Positions 8,701-16,632 of a DNA stretch of 40,276 bases are shown here, piece after piece. Numbering within the stretch: position 1 is the first letter of the stretch; the number at the start of each line of letters is the position of its first letter. Below the pieces are notes generated by a model. The model made no database searches, was not told where the DNA came from, and saw only the letters and a program-made list of their open reading frames with translations. Origin of the DNA: Fimbriimonas sp. (GTDB lineage: Bacteria > Armatimonadota > Fimbriimonadia > Fimbriimonadales > Fimbriimonadaceae); contig JARLGV010000032.1 of NCBI GenBank assembly GCA_031292555.1, positions 70,651 through 110,926 on the forward strand. Direction: 5' to 3'. Made by a program: the position numbers and the translations under genes.

Positions 8701-10770
8701 ATGAGTAACGAGAGCACGCAACCGACCCAGATTGCCCACATCCTGTTTCTGGACATTGTGAGTTGGTCTCGCCAGTCGATCGAAGCTCAGGGCAGGCTGC
8801 TTGCCGAGCTTTCACGCCTTGTCACCGAGTGCCCTACATTCAAGCGTTCCAAGGCTGAAGGCAGTCTCTTGGCCTTTCCGAGCGGGGACGGAATGTGGAT
8901 CCTGTTCACCGGTGATCTGGCCTCGCCGGCTCGCTGCGCGGTGGAACTCGCCGGTCTCTTGAAATCCGTGCCCGACCTTTCGGTGAGAATGGGCATCCAT
9001 AGTGGGCCTGTTCGATTTCAGACCGATATCGCAGGTACGCGAACCGTGGTTGGCGACGGCATTAACATGGCAAAACGGGTCATGGACATGGGAGACGGCG
9101 GGCACATCGTCCTCTCATCCCAATATGCTTCCTGGCTGAGACAGTTTGAGGAGTGGGCACCCTTCGTGAAGCCCTTCGGCTTTGGTGAGACAAAGCACGG
9201 GGAACAGCTTGAGCTGTTCACGCTAGCCTCGAACGACTTCGGCAGGACCGATCCATCGAGTCATATTACGCCCGCAGCTAAGCTTCCTGCCGCTGGCGCT
9301 GCGTCGACCGGCCTGAGGATCGTCGTGGTCTATCGCCGAAACACCCTGCCTGACGAGCAACTGGTGGCTACCTTGGAATCGGGCCTCGCTTCCGAGGGAT
9401 ACGAGGTATTTGTCGACCGGCACACCAAGATCGGCATCGATTGGGCGCAGGCCATCGAAGAGAAGATCCGCCAGTCAGATGCAGTGCTTGCCGTGCTTTC
9501 GGAAGCGGCAATGGGTAGCGAGATGCTCGAATTCGAGTTGGAAAAGGCGGACGACGAGCGACGAAAGCGCGGCAAGCCCGAGATCATTCCGATTCGGGTC
9601 GGTTCGGATCGAATTGTAGAGGGTCCGGTTGGCTCTTACGTGAATGGCCTAACGGCATTCGTGTGGCGAGATTCTGCCGATGATCGGCGGCTCCTGGCCG
9701 AACTCCGGTCTACCGTGTCCAAGGAACCCAAGCCTGTGGCCTCCGAACTCCATTTGGAGCCAGTCGGTGGCGCCGTTCCGCCTGACTCGCCGTTCTACGA
9801 GGAACGTGCATCGGATACCGAGTTTCATGCAGCCCTACGCGCTCACGAGAGCATTGTTCTGATCAAGGGCCCTCGCCAAATGGGCAAGACCTCCCTAATT
9901 GGACGCGGAGCGCGAGATGTCCGAGATCAGGGCTGGCGGATGGTTTCCACCGATTTCCAGAAGCTGAGCAGCTCTCAGTTGGTATCAGACGACGCATTCT
10001 ATAAGCTTCTTGCCGCGACCATCGCGCGTCAGCTCAAATTCAAGTTCGATTTCGATTCCGAGTGGCTGGACGTTTTCGGCGCGAACATGAACCTTGACAA
10101 CTTCGTTCGTACCCTGCTGGACGAGTCGGACGAACCGCTCGTCTGGTTCATGGATGAAGCGGACAAGCTATTCGGTGTCTCCTTTGCGAGCGACTTCTTT
10201 GGGTTAGTACGCTCATGGCACAATTCGCGTGCCACCGAACCTGGCGGTCCCTGGTCTCGTTTCACCGTCGTGATCGGGTACGCGACCGAGGCCCACCTGT
10301 TCATTCAGGATTTGAATCAGTCGCCGTTCAACGTGGGGAGGCAAATACCGCTCCAACCGTTCAACCTGGACCAGATATGGGATCTGAATGGCCGGTATGG
10401 CAAGCCACTTCTAGGCCTCTCGGATGCGGAGACTCTTCACCAGTTGGTCGGTGGCCAACCGTTCTTGGTGCGGCGGGCTCTCGATGCCATCGCCCGGGGG
10501 CAGGTTGACTTTGGCGAGTTGGTCGCGAATGCGGATCGCGACGACGGCGTCTTTGGAGACCACCTTAAGAGAATCCTACTCTCGGTAACCCAACTGCCCT
10601 CGGTGCTCTCCGCTCTTCGTCAATCTCTAACCCATCCTGATATGAGCGCTCAAGCGGATGGCATTCAGCGCCTATTGGCCGCCGGCGTCCTGAAGCAGTT
10701 GCCCGACAATCGGCTTGTATTGGCTAACGAACTCTATCGCCGGTATCTCTCGGCCCAAATTCGCGAATAG
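8701..10770 (+). CDS. Class III nucleotide cyclase - TIR - STAND-like ATPase fusion protein
   Basis: A 689-residue, probably cytoplasmic three-domain protein. Residues 11-175 are a class III cyclase homology domain. Metal-binding D18 (FLDIV) and D63 (SGDGM) and the transition-state pair N122/R126 (NMAKR) are present. The two purine-specifying positions, usually Lys and Asp, appear to be F59 and T115, so the product is not predictable. Residues 205-300 are a TIR domain, with a strand-1-like VVVYRRNT, S267, and E279 at the place of the NADase glutamate (SEMLEFE). Residues 350-689 resemble the AAA-like/STAND ATPases, with Walker A GPRQMGKT (390-397) and Walker B VWFMDEAD (481-488). It ends 12 bp from a convergent cyclic-nucleotide-binding gene. 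The arrangement recalls signalling or anti-phage proteins, but that role is inferred. The Shine-Dalgarno is weak and the leader is long. Confidence 0.85.
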   Translation: MSNESTQPTQIAHILFLDIVSWSRQSIEAQGRLLAELSRLVTECPTFKRSKAEGSLLAFPSGDGMWILFTGDLASPARCAVELAGLLKSVPDLSVRMGIHSGPVRFQTDIAGTRTVVGDGINMAKRVMDMGDGGHIVLSSQYASWLRQFEEWAPFVKPFGFGETKHGEQLELFTLASNDFGRTDPSSHITPAAKLPAAGAASTGLRIVVVYRRNTLPDEQLVATLESGLASEGYEVFVDRHTKIGIDWAQAIEEKIRQSDAVLAVLSEAAMGSEMLEFELEKADDERRKRGKPEIIPIRVGSDRIVEGPVGSYVNGLTAFVWRDSADDRRLLAELRSTVSKEPKPVASELHLEPVGGAVPPDSPFYEERASDTEFHAALRAHESIVLIKGPRQMGKTSLIGRGARDVRDQGWRMVSTDFQKLSSSQLVSDDAFYKLLAATIARQLKFKFDFDSEWLDVFGANMNLDNFVRTLLDESDEPLVWFMDEADKLFGVSFASDFFGLVRSWHNSRATEPGGPWSRFTVVIGYATEAHLFIQDLNQSPFNVGRQIPLQPFNLDQIWDLNGRYGKPLLGLSDAETLHQLVGGQPFLVRRALDAIARGQVDFGELVANADRDDGVFGDHLKRILLSVTQLPSVLSALRQSLTHPDMSAQADGIQRLLAAGVLKQLPDNRLVLANELYRRYLSAQIRE

Positions 10771-10782
10771 AACGAATCGAGG

Positions 10783-11253
10783 CTATTCGGTGTAGATCCA
10801 AGGATCGGCGAGTTGGCCCCGTAAGTCCTCAATCGTCTCGGACGCCTCGCGAAGTCGCATGGAAAGCACGCGCGCCAGGTTGCTCAGCATGATGAACCCG
10901 ATCTCTTTGTTCTGATACATGAACTGACGGAGAACTCTACCGTCGATATGCGCATACGTCAAGGACGCCTTGGAAATAACGTATGCCGAGCGAGGCTGAT
11001 TATCAACCAGGGAGATCTCGCCGATGACAGAACAGGGGCCGCGTTCGCCCAGCAGGGCCCCGCCCTTTCGATAGACCATCGCGATTCCGTCGAGGATGAT
11101 GTAGAGATCTGGGTCGCGGGCTCCCAGTTTAACGATCTCATGGCCACGGCTGACGACCTCGAGCTTTGCTAACTCGGCTACCTTGGCGATGTCCTCATCG
11201 GAAAGGCCGACGACCAGATAGTTCTGCTTGAACATTTCGAGATTGACTTCCAT
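10783..11253 (-). CDS. Stand-alone cyclic-nucleotide-binding domain protein (CRP-like, no DNA-binding domain)
   Basis: A 156-residue protein made of one cNMP-binding beta-barrel. The phosphate-binding cassette is complete: IGEISLVDNQPRSAYV (about 77-92), with E79 expected to bind the ribose 2'-OH and R88 the cyclic phosphate. The RSA order is as in E. coli CRP. After the barrel only a helix (about 115-150) follows; there is no helix-turn-helix, so it is not a normal CRP/FNR regulator. It could be a sensor or regulatory subunit. It is convergent with the cyclase-TIR-ATPase gene, with 12 bp between the stop codons, so a functional pair (cyclase plus receptor) is plausible but not shown. ATG at 11253 is preceded by TAGGAG about 12 nt upstream. 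Confidence 0.85.
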   Translation of the reverse strand: MEVNLEMFKQNYLVVGLSDEDIAKVAELAKLEVVSRGHEIVKLGARDPDLYIILDGIAMVYRKGGALLGERGPCSVIGEISLVDNQPRSAYVISKASLTYAHIDGRVLRQFMYQNKEIGFIMLSNLARVLSMRLREASETIEDLRGQLADPWIYTE

Positions 11254-11364
11254 AGTGGCTCTGTTCTCCTAGTGTGGAAATACGTATTGGGCTGCAAGAT
11301 TCTACCGCGCCAGGCAGGAACCTATCCTGTGCTCAAAGGGCTGGATCGGTCTCAATTTGCGGTG

Positions 11365-12612
11365 TCACCGCAATCCGTGGGCAACCGCAAGCACGAACTC
11401 ATCTTGGATGGCACGGGCCTCGGCGGAGGAACAGCCAAATTGATTCAGAATGATGCTCACTACGACCTTCTTGCCAGAGTCGGTTGTCAAATAGCCGGAG
11501 AGTGAAGCCACCATATCGAGACTGCCAGTCTTGGCATCGAACTGGAGCCCTTTGAGCCGGTTCGATAGCGTCCCGTTCCCGGGATGGGCGAGCGCATGAT
11601 GCCAGAAGTCTCCCGTTGGCTGCTTTTGTTCCCAGCACAGTAGCCTCGCGATGGCTCGAGTTGTAACGTAGTTGTGGCGGCTCATGCCGCTGCCATCGAA
11701 GACGTGAACATCCCCTGGTTCCACGCCCACGATCCGAGTCATGAAGTTCTCAAGTCTCTTTCGCGAGACGGTGTACGGATCTTCGCCCAGTTCGCCCTCA
11801 GTTCGAGCGCCCATTAGTAGTAGGTTCTCTGCGATGTTGTTGTCGCTTGGCGGAAGACATGCCGCAACCATGTCCTTGGTAGTGCCGCCTGTAATTACGT
11901 AGTCGGCAGTTCGAACCGGAATCTCAGTCGTTCTCGTAACCGAGTGACCGAAGATCGACCCGGCCGCAAGATCTGGTTCCGGCAAGGCAAGCGTGTCCAA
12001 CCGTTCGTTGGCTGCCGGCATTTCGCCCGAAATCTCAAGTCGGCGTCGGATCGGATCGTATTGAATCTGGGGCCTGCCCTTTCCGCCCAGGAACTTCACG
12101 TTTACGCCGAAAGCTTCCGGCTCCAGCCGAAAGCGTCGCTTTCGGCTCCAGGCCTCAAAGCTCCCCCGATCGAAGGTAAGGGCCGAAACGGCTGCCGCGT
12201 AACGATTGGGCAGGTCGTCGATCTCCCAACTGTCCGGGATTTCCGGAGCATATGCCTCGTGCAAAAACACGGGCGACCGGCCGTCGATTCCCAGCGCCAC
12301 CTTTGCTTGCTGTAGCGCAGCGTAAGTCATTAGCGGATCCCCCGGACAGTCGATGACGATTCGATCCTCGGACTTCCAGAAACTTGTCTTTGGCCGATAG
12401 TCCGGTCCGAGCGCCCAGAGCGCAAATGAGTTGCTGAGGAGTTTTTGGTTGCTAGCTGGCACCACGTGGGCGTCCGAATCGTGCCGGTAGATGGGCGCAC
12501 CCTCCAAGTCAGTTACGATGGCCGAGACCGTCGCGCCACCCAGTTTTGGATCAGCGAGAATGCGGTCAAGGTCGGTCGGAGCGAACGTTTGGTATGCGGT
12601 AGCGAAGAGCAC
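11365..12612 (-). CDS. dacB: D-alanyl-D-alanine carboxypeptidase/endopeptidase, PBP4 type (peptidase S13)
   Basis: A 415-residue penicillin-binding protein that trims or cuts peptidoglycan peptide cross-links. All three active-site motifs are visible: S54-N-Q-K57 (SxxK), S256-D-N258 (SxN) and K361-T-G363 (KTG). The long spacing between SxxK and SxN reflects the inserted domains typical of PBP4/DacB. The odd point is the N-terminus: only LFATAYQTFA precedes the mature-like sequence, too short for an ordinary signal peptide, although the enzyme must act outside the membrane. The GTG start at 12612 has a TAAAAT box 6 nt before it and no Shine-Dalgarno, so a leaderless start is likely. The HEAT-like gene upstream ends 32 bp away. 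Confidence 0.88.
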   Translation of the reverse strand: MLFATAYQTFAPTDLDRILADPKLGGATVSAIVTDLEGAPIYRHDSDAHVVPASNQKLLSNSFALWALGPDYRPKTSFWKSEDRIVIDCPGDPLMTYAALQQAKVALGIDGRSPVFLHEAYAPEIPDSWEIDDLPNRYAAAVSALTFDRGSFEAWSRKRRFRLEPEAFGVNVKFLGGKGRPQIQYDPIRRRLEISGEMPAANERLDTLALPEPDLAAGSIFGHSVTRTTEIPVRTADYVITGGTTKDMVAACLPPSDNNIAENLLLMGARTEGELGEDPYTVSRKRLENFMTRIVGVEPGDVHVFDGSGMSRHNYVTTRAIARLLCWEQKQPTGDFWHHALAHPGNGTLSNRLKGLQFDAKTGSLDMVASLSGYLTTDSGKKVVVSIILNQFGCSSAEARAIQDEFVLAVAHGLR

Positions 12613-12618
12613 CCGACT

Positions 12619-12624
12619 ATTTTA
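12619..12624 (-). promoter_or_regulatory. Putative leaderless -10 box of dacB
   Basis: TAAAAT on the minus strand, 6 nt before the GTG at 12612 and inside the short gap after the upstream gene. Confidence 0.4.
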
Positions 12625-12644
12625 GCCGGGTCGGTTCGCGAGGA

Positions 12645-13640
12645 TCAGTCCTCGTCAGGGAAGACCGGTTCTTCGACGTGATCGTAGGTGCCGTCCGCAA
12701 TGTCTTTCGCAAGGTGCGAAGCAAAATCTCGCAAGGCCGGTTCGGAATCGGCCGCAGCCTGTTCTTTGAGCGCCGAGACGACCTGGTTTCGCATGTCGGG
12801 AATCCACTCCACGACATGGAAAAGTCCATGGATGGCGCTTCTCCGCCCGATCTTGCTGGGTGCTTTCAGGCACTCCAACAGAATCGGCCCCCCAAAAGTA
12901 TGGGGAATATGCCCGCCCAGGACGACGCCAGCCTTGTAGATCGTACGCGCATAGTCGTCCTCCGCCTCCCATATCAGGTTTCTCATCGCAATCGCGGCAT
13001 CTTGCTCGTCGGTCGCCGACTGGCAGAAACTTGGGAGATCCTCGAATAGGTCGAGTACGCACCACTGGGCTGAGCGGCGGTTCGGGTGACGGCGATCGTT
13101 GAGTATCTCAACAAGGGCAGGGCAGAATGCCCCGTTTCGAGCGTGCGTCTCGATCACCGTCATGGACTCGTTTGCGACGTCCCGATCTTCGCAGTACAGA
13201 AGCTTGATCAACTCGATCTGCGACAGGTCGCGGATGTGTCCCTTGAAGCGCCCCAGGTGTCCCAAGACCTTGTTGATCTCAATCTGCCGTTTGAGCAAAG
13301 GCTCAGAACTGACGCGCAAATTCAACAGCATCAGCTCGTCGGTCGAACCGCGATCCTCGTGCCAAAGCTCCTCGCACCGCCCGAAGACCCCGTGCGGCGT
13401 CCGCGCAACCTTGACTTCGAACTTCTCGCCATATGCCTCGAACGAAGCGTGGCCTTTCCAATCAGATGCCAGGACATGAAAGCTATAGCTGATAGGATGG
13501 GGCGGCCAGTTGAACGGCACGCGATGTGCCGGCTTCTTGGCTTTCGTTGAATCGCCGTTCAGGGAAACGGCACGGTCTATGAAGGTTCGAAGGTCTCGAA
13601 CCAACTCCTCGGGGGGTATTGCCTGGCCAACCGTGTCCAT
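12645..13640 (-). CDS. Uncharacterised protein with HEAT-like helical C-terminal half
   Basis: 331 residues, no signal peptide or membrane segment. I do not recognise the N-terminal half (1-115), which has a beta-rich patch (SYSFHVLASDWKGHASFEAYGEKF, split here as SYSFHVLASDW and HASFEAYGEKF). Residues 125-315 look like stacked helical pairs of HEAT/ARM type, for example LSQIELIKLLYCEDRDVANE and RRSAIHGLFHVVEWIPDMRN. HEAT arrays are usually protein-interaction scaffolds, but no partner can be named. It sits between the metalloprotease and dacB, all on the minus strand. Codon use looks like that of its neighbours and the frame is clean, so the gene is real even though its function is unknown. 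Confidence 0.7.
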   Translation of the reverse strand: MDTVGQAIPPEELVRDLRTFIDRAVSLNGDSTKAKKPAHRVPFNWPPHPISYSFHVLASDWKGHASFEAYGEKFEVKVARTPHGVFGRCEELWHEDRGSTDELMLLNLRVSSEPLLKRQIEINKVLGHLGRFKGHIRDLSQIELIKLLYCEDRDVANESMTVIETHARNGAFCPALVEILNDRRHPNRRSAQWCVLDLFEDLPSFCQSATDEQDAAIAMRNLIWEAEDDYARTIYKAGVVLGGHIPHTFGGPILLECLKAPSKIGRRSAIHGLFHVVEWIPDMRNQVVSALKEQAAADSEPALRDFASHLAKDIADGTYDHVEEPVFPDED

Positions 13641-13647
13641 AGTTTGA

Positions 13648-13667
13648 GCGGAGCCGAACGGCTCCGC
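13648..13667 (-). terminator. Hairpin between metalloprotease and HEAT-like gene
   Basis: A perfect 8-bp stem (GCGGAGCC/GGCTCCGC) with a 4-nt loop, placed between the stop at 13677 and the start at 13640. The T-rich flank lies on the plus-strand side, so termination of the minus transcript is uncertain; the hairpin could instead shape the leader of the downstream gene. Confidence 0.4.
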
Positions 13668-13676
13668 CCTTTTATC

Positions 13677-16370
13677 TTACCGGCTAGTCGTCACGTTCCG
13701 AGAGAAGAACCGCTGAAGCATGTCGTGGCTGTCTTTCAGATGTAGGAGGCTCAGTTCGTCAAGCCCGCTAGGCTGATGAATTTGAGCGACGAGGCGAGTA
13801 TCCAGCCGCTTCAGCGCGTCGTTCGCGATGATCCGAACGTCGTCGTTGATCGCGCCTTCCGGTGCCCCTGCCTGGAGCATCAAACCGTTCAGAAGGAACC
13901 GCTGAAGATCGCGTCGTAGCGGTTGGATCACCTTTCCGGTCCCGACCTCCTGGAACACTGCGCCGATGATTGCGCCATAGTGCTCGGTCAGTTTGTACTC
14001 GTTGGGGGACTTGTATGAGTTCTCAGCGATTCGATCCGTTGTTGAGGCGCTCATCATCAGGGCGAGCAGGTTGCTTTGCTGCGTACCGATGATGCCTCGT
14101 AGCGGCGCCGACCAGCCAGGACCGTTCTCGTCGCTGCTGAGCGTGTCAAGCACCGATTTTGGAAGGTCGAAGGCGTCCGGAGCCCAGAAGTTCTTTACGA
14201 TCAAGTGCATCGCCTGTCGTTGAACGCTTGGCGAGATCGGATCCAAAGTGGGCCGCTCATGAGCGTCTCCCTTGAAGTTCCTGCTCTCGACGATGCCGCC
14301 CACAAAACGAGCCTCGGTGCGGGCTTCGCGGAAGCCTTTCAGGATGGATGACAGAATGAGCGCTGTTCGTGTGGAATAGCTCTCACCCGGCTTTGGCATG
14401 TTGGCAATCGCATACTGGCGTGCCTTGCGAAGGGAAAGCATGACTCGATCGCTAAACTCGAGCGGGTCTTTGGCGCCATCGAACTTCACCGCATAGGGGT
14501 CCCAGCGGTCGACGTTCTCGTCGGGCATATAGGTGTGGCCCGGGAGGCTGGACTGGCTCGCGACCTGAGAAAGGGCAAACCGCTCGCCGAGGGGGGTCTT
14601 GGCGTCGATCGGCATATATCCGTATTTGATCGCCCACGAGTCATACGAACCGATCGTCGTGCTGTAGAAATTGCCGCCACCCTTGAGTACAGCCATGACG
14701 TTAGGAGGCATGTAGTCCATTACGCTCGCGCTGATCCCTTCGGTAGACGTCAGCTTGTCGTCTGCAAGCTGGGCGGTCGTCAGGTTGGTCGAACCGGCGA
14801 AGTTGTGCCGAAGCCCCATGCAGTGGCCCGCCTCGTGACTGACGCACATGGCAAGGAAGCGCTTGACGTACTCCTCCTTGCTGATCGTATGGGGAACCGT
14901 CTCCAAAGCCGCCCAACTGAGCATCGATTCTGAACTTAGCTCAGAATCGTATTCGCACAAGTGGCTGTGCCAGCCAAACCGGCTGAACTGCTGCTCCAAG
15001 ATCTTCTGGGCCTTCTCCTCGGGCGATGCGAAAAGGAACCAGTCATCGGAGTCCTTGCGAGCGGGGTCCCTTGTCAGAACCTGCAACGCGTGGGTTTCCT
15101 GCGGTCGCAGCGCGCTTTCCTGGTTACGGAAATGCTCTTGCATGAGATCGCGAACCACGTTCGCGTCGATGGTGATGCTTGCGTTCAGAATCTCGCCCGA
15201 AATCGGATCGGTTCGGAAAAGCGAAATGGCGGAGAAAGGCGTGGACGGCCCAACCACCATTCGAACCACGTTGTAACGCCCATCGGCGTGATCGTAGTCA
15301 CTATCGTTTTTCGGCACTTCCTGAACCTGAACGGCATTCTTGAACCCAGCATTTTCAAACGCCTTGTTCCACCTGAGAATCCCCTCCTTGACCGCTGGAC
15401 GGTAGATCTCGGGGATCGAAGGGTCAATCGTCCAGACGATCGGCTTGACTGGTTCGCTCAGCTTGGATGAAGGGTCCTTTTTGATTAGGTTGAATCGGTT
15501 GATGAACCGTTGCGTTCGATCGTTGTTGAGATACTTGTCTAGGGTGAAGAACGAATCGTCGAAATAGCCGACGCGCGGATCGGCAAGGCGCGGCTTGTAT
15601 CCATCGTCCTTTCGGTACCACATTGTGTAGACGACTTTGAGCGGTGCGCTTCGATCGTCCTCAAGAGTGTTCTCGCCGCCGATGCCTAACAGGGCTGCCA
15701 ACGGGCTGGGCTGCGAGCCTCGAGGAGAGTAGAAGTGCATGTTCATCTCGACCACTGTATTCTCGGGGAACCCCTTCGCACTATCGACTGAGGACTTCTC
15801 GCGATCGAGTTGATACGGGCCACCCAGACCCGTCATCACCATTTCTGGTAGGCGGAACAGATCGCCCATAAACAGGCTTGTGATGTTCACGAGCAGCAGG
15901 TGCTTTTCTGGATTGCGTTGCTCGATGCGGAAGGTCCCGAGGATTGCTTGAGGGAATGTCCTCTCAGCGCCGACCGCAAACGGGTCTTTGTCCTCCCACC
16001 GGTAGTTGATATGGGGGCGAACGAGCCAAACCTGCTCCTCGTGCTCCTCCCATTTGAAAACATCGACGTCGTTGCCGCCGATTGGCATTCCAGCACTCAT
16101 AAAGCCGGCGTCGACTCCACTCTCAAGCGCCACCTGCATCAAAAAGAGCTTGCCGAGTTTGTCTTCCGGCAACTCCAGGAGCACCTCTTTCTTGCGCACA
16201 TAAACTGGAAGCGGGCCGTCTACGCGCTTAAGGTCCTTGACCGCCGTGTTATAACTGGCGACCTTGGAGTCGTTCTCTTCTTTCTTATCCTTGTCGGTCT
16301 GCGAGAAACCGAGTGCCGGAAGGGCGGCTAACGACCAAGCCAAAAACATAACGGCCTTGCTATGAAACAT
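13677..16370 (-). CDS. Secreted zinc-dependent metalloprotease (DUF4953/DUF5117-type)
   Basis: An 897-residue exported protein with a signal peptide (about residues 1-23, ending LGFSQ). The zinc site is H512-E513-A-G-H516-x-x-G-x-x-H522, a metzincin-like HExxHxxGxxH. Around it are the segments usual for the large DUF5117-DUF4953 metalloproteases: ILRWNKAFENAGFKNAVQV (about 331-349), YNVVRMVVGPSTPFS and GEILNASITIDANV upstream, and SVMDYMPPNV downstream. Members occur in Bacteroidota, Acidobacteriota and Armatimonadota; substrates are unknown. Length is normal for the family. A strong AAGGAG stands 12 nt before the ATG. It may be the start of a unit continuing into the HEAT-like gene, unless the hairpin between them stops transcription. 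Confidence 0.87.
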   Translation of the reverse strand: MFHSKAVMFLAWSLAALPALGFSQTDKDKKEENDSKVASYNTAVKDLKRVDGPLPVYVRKKEVLLELPEDKLGKLFLMQVALESGVDAGFMSAGMPIGGNDVDVFKWEEHEEQVWLVRPHINYRWEDKDPFAVGAERTFPQAILGTFRIEQRNPEKHLLLVNITSLFMGDLFRLPEMVMTGLGGPYQLDREKSSVDSAKGFPENTVVEMNMHFYSPRGSQPSPLAALLGIGGENTLEDDRSAPLKVVYTMWYRKDDGYKPRLADPRVGYFDDSFFTLDKYLNNDRTQRFINRFNLIKKDPSSKLSEPVKPIVWTIDPSIPEIYRPAVKEGILRWNKAFENAGFKNAVQVQEVPKNDSDYDHADGRYNVVRMVVGPSTPFSAISLFRTDPISGEILNASITIDANVVRDLMQEHFRNQESALRPQETHALQVLTRDPARKDSDDWFLFASPEEKAQKILEQQFSRFGWHSHLCEYDSELSSESMLSWAALETVPHTISKEEYVKRFLAMCVSHEAGHCMGLRHNFAGSTNLTTAQLADDKLTSTEGISASVMDYMPPNVMAVLKGGGNFYSTTIGSYDSWAIKYGYMPIDAKTPLGERFALSQVASQSSLPGHTYMPDENVDRWDPYAVKFDGAKDPLEFSDRVMLSLRKARQYAIANMPKPGESYSTRTALILSSILKGFREARTEARFVGGIVESRNFKGDAHERPTLDPISPSVQRQAMHLIVKNFWAPDAFDLPKSVLDTLSSDENGPGWSAPLRGIIGTQQSNLLALMMSASTTDRIAENSYKSPNEYKLTEHYGAIIGAVFQEVGTGKVIQPLRRDLQRFLLNGLMLQAGAPEGAINDDVRIIANDALKRLDTRLVAQIHQPSGLDELSLLHLKDSHDMLQRFFSRNVTTSR

Positions 16371-16581
16371 CGATTCGGAGGTCTCCTTGGGAGGCGAAAC
16401 GCCTATGCTTCTCTTATGTCGCTCGCGAGGGCGACGGTTCCATTGTCGAACGAAATTCTCTGTTAGGATCGAGAATTATGGCGGGTCTTTGAAGGTTCTT
16501 ACGAAGCGATCTCCACAGTCGACTCGATTTGTGGACCAAAGGTCTCTTGCCCGCTCGTGATCTAGTCAACGCGTTCCTGCC

Positions 16582-16627
16582 AAAAACAATACCGCCTCGC
16601 ACCGGATCGAGTCCGTTGCGAGGCGGT
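16582..16627 (-). terminator. Intrinsic terminator of the thioredoxin-like gene
   Basis: On the minus strand, an 11-bp perfect stem (ACCGCCTCGCA/TGCGAGGCGGT) with a 15-nt loop is followed by ATTGTTTTTGG. It starts 5 nt after the stop codon at 16633. The rest of the 262-bp gap to the metalloprotease start shows no gene. Confidence 0.8.
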
Positions 16628-16632
16628 GACGA

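Noticed and set aside
8475-8756. N-terminal extension of the YVTN-like protein
   Set aside because: It overlaps the divergent cyclase gene, and a signal peptide with a good Shine-Dalgarno begins at 8474.
8701-11253. Calling the locus a CBASS or a standard Pycsar system
   Set aside because: There is no CD-NTase, and in Pycsar the TIR is fused to the receptor rather than to the cyclase; the layout here differs.
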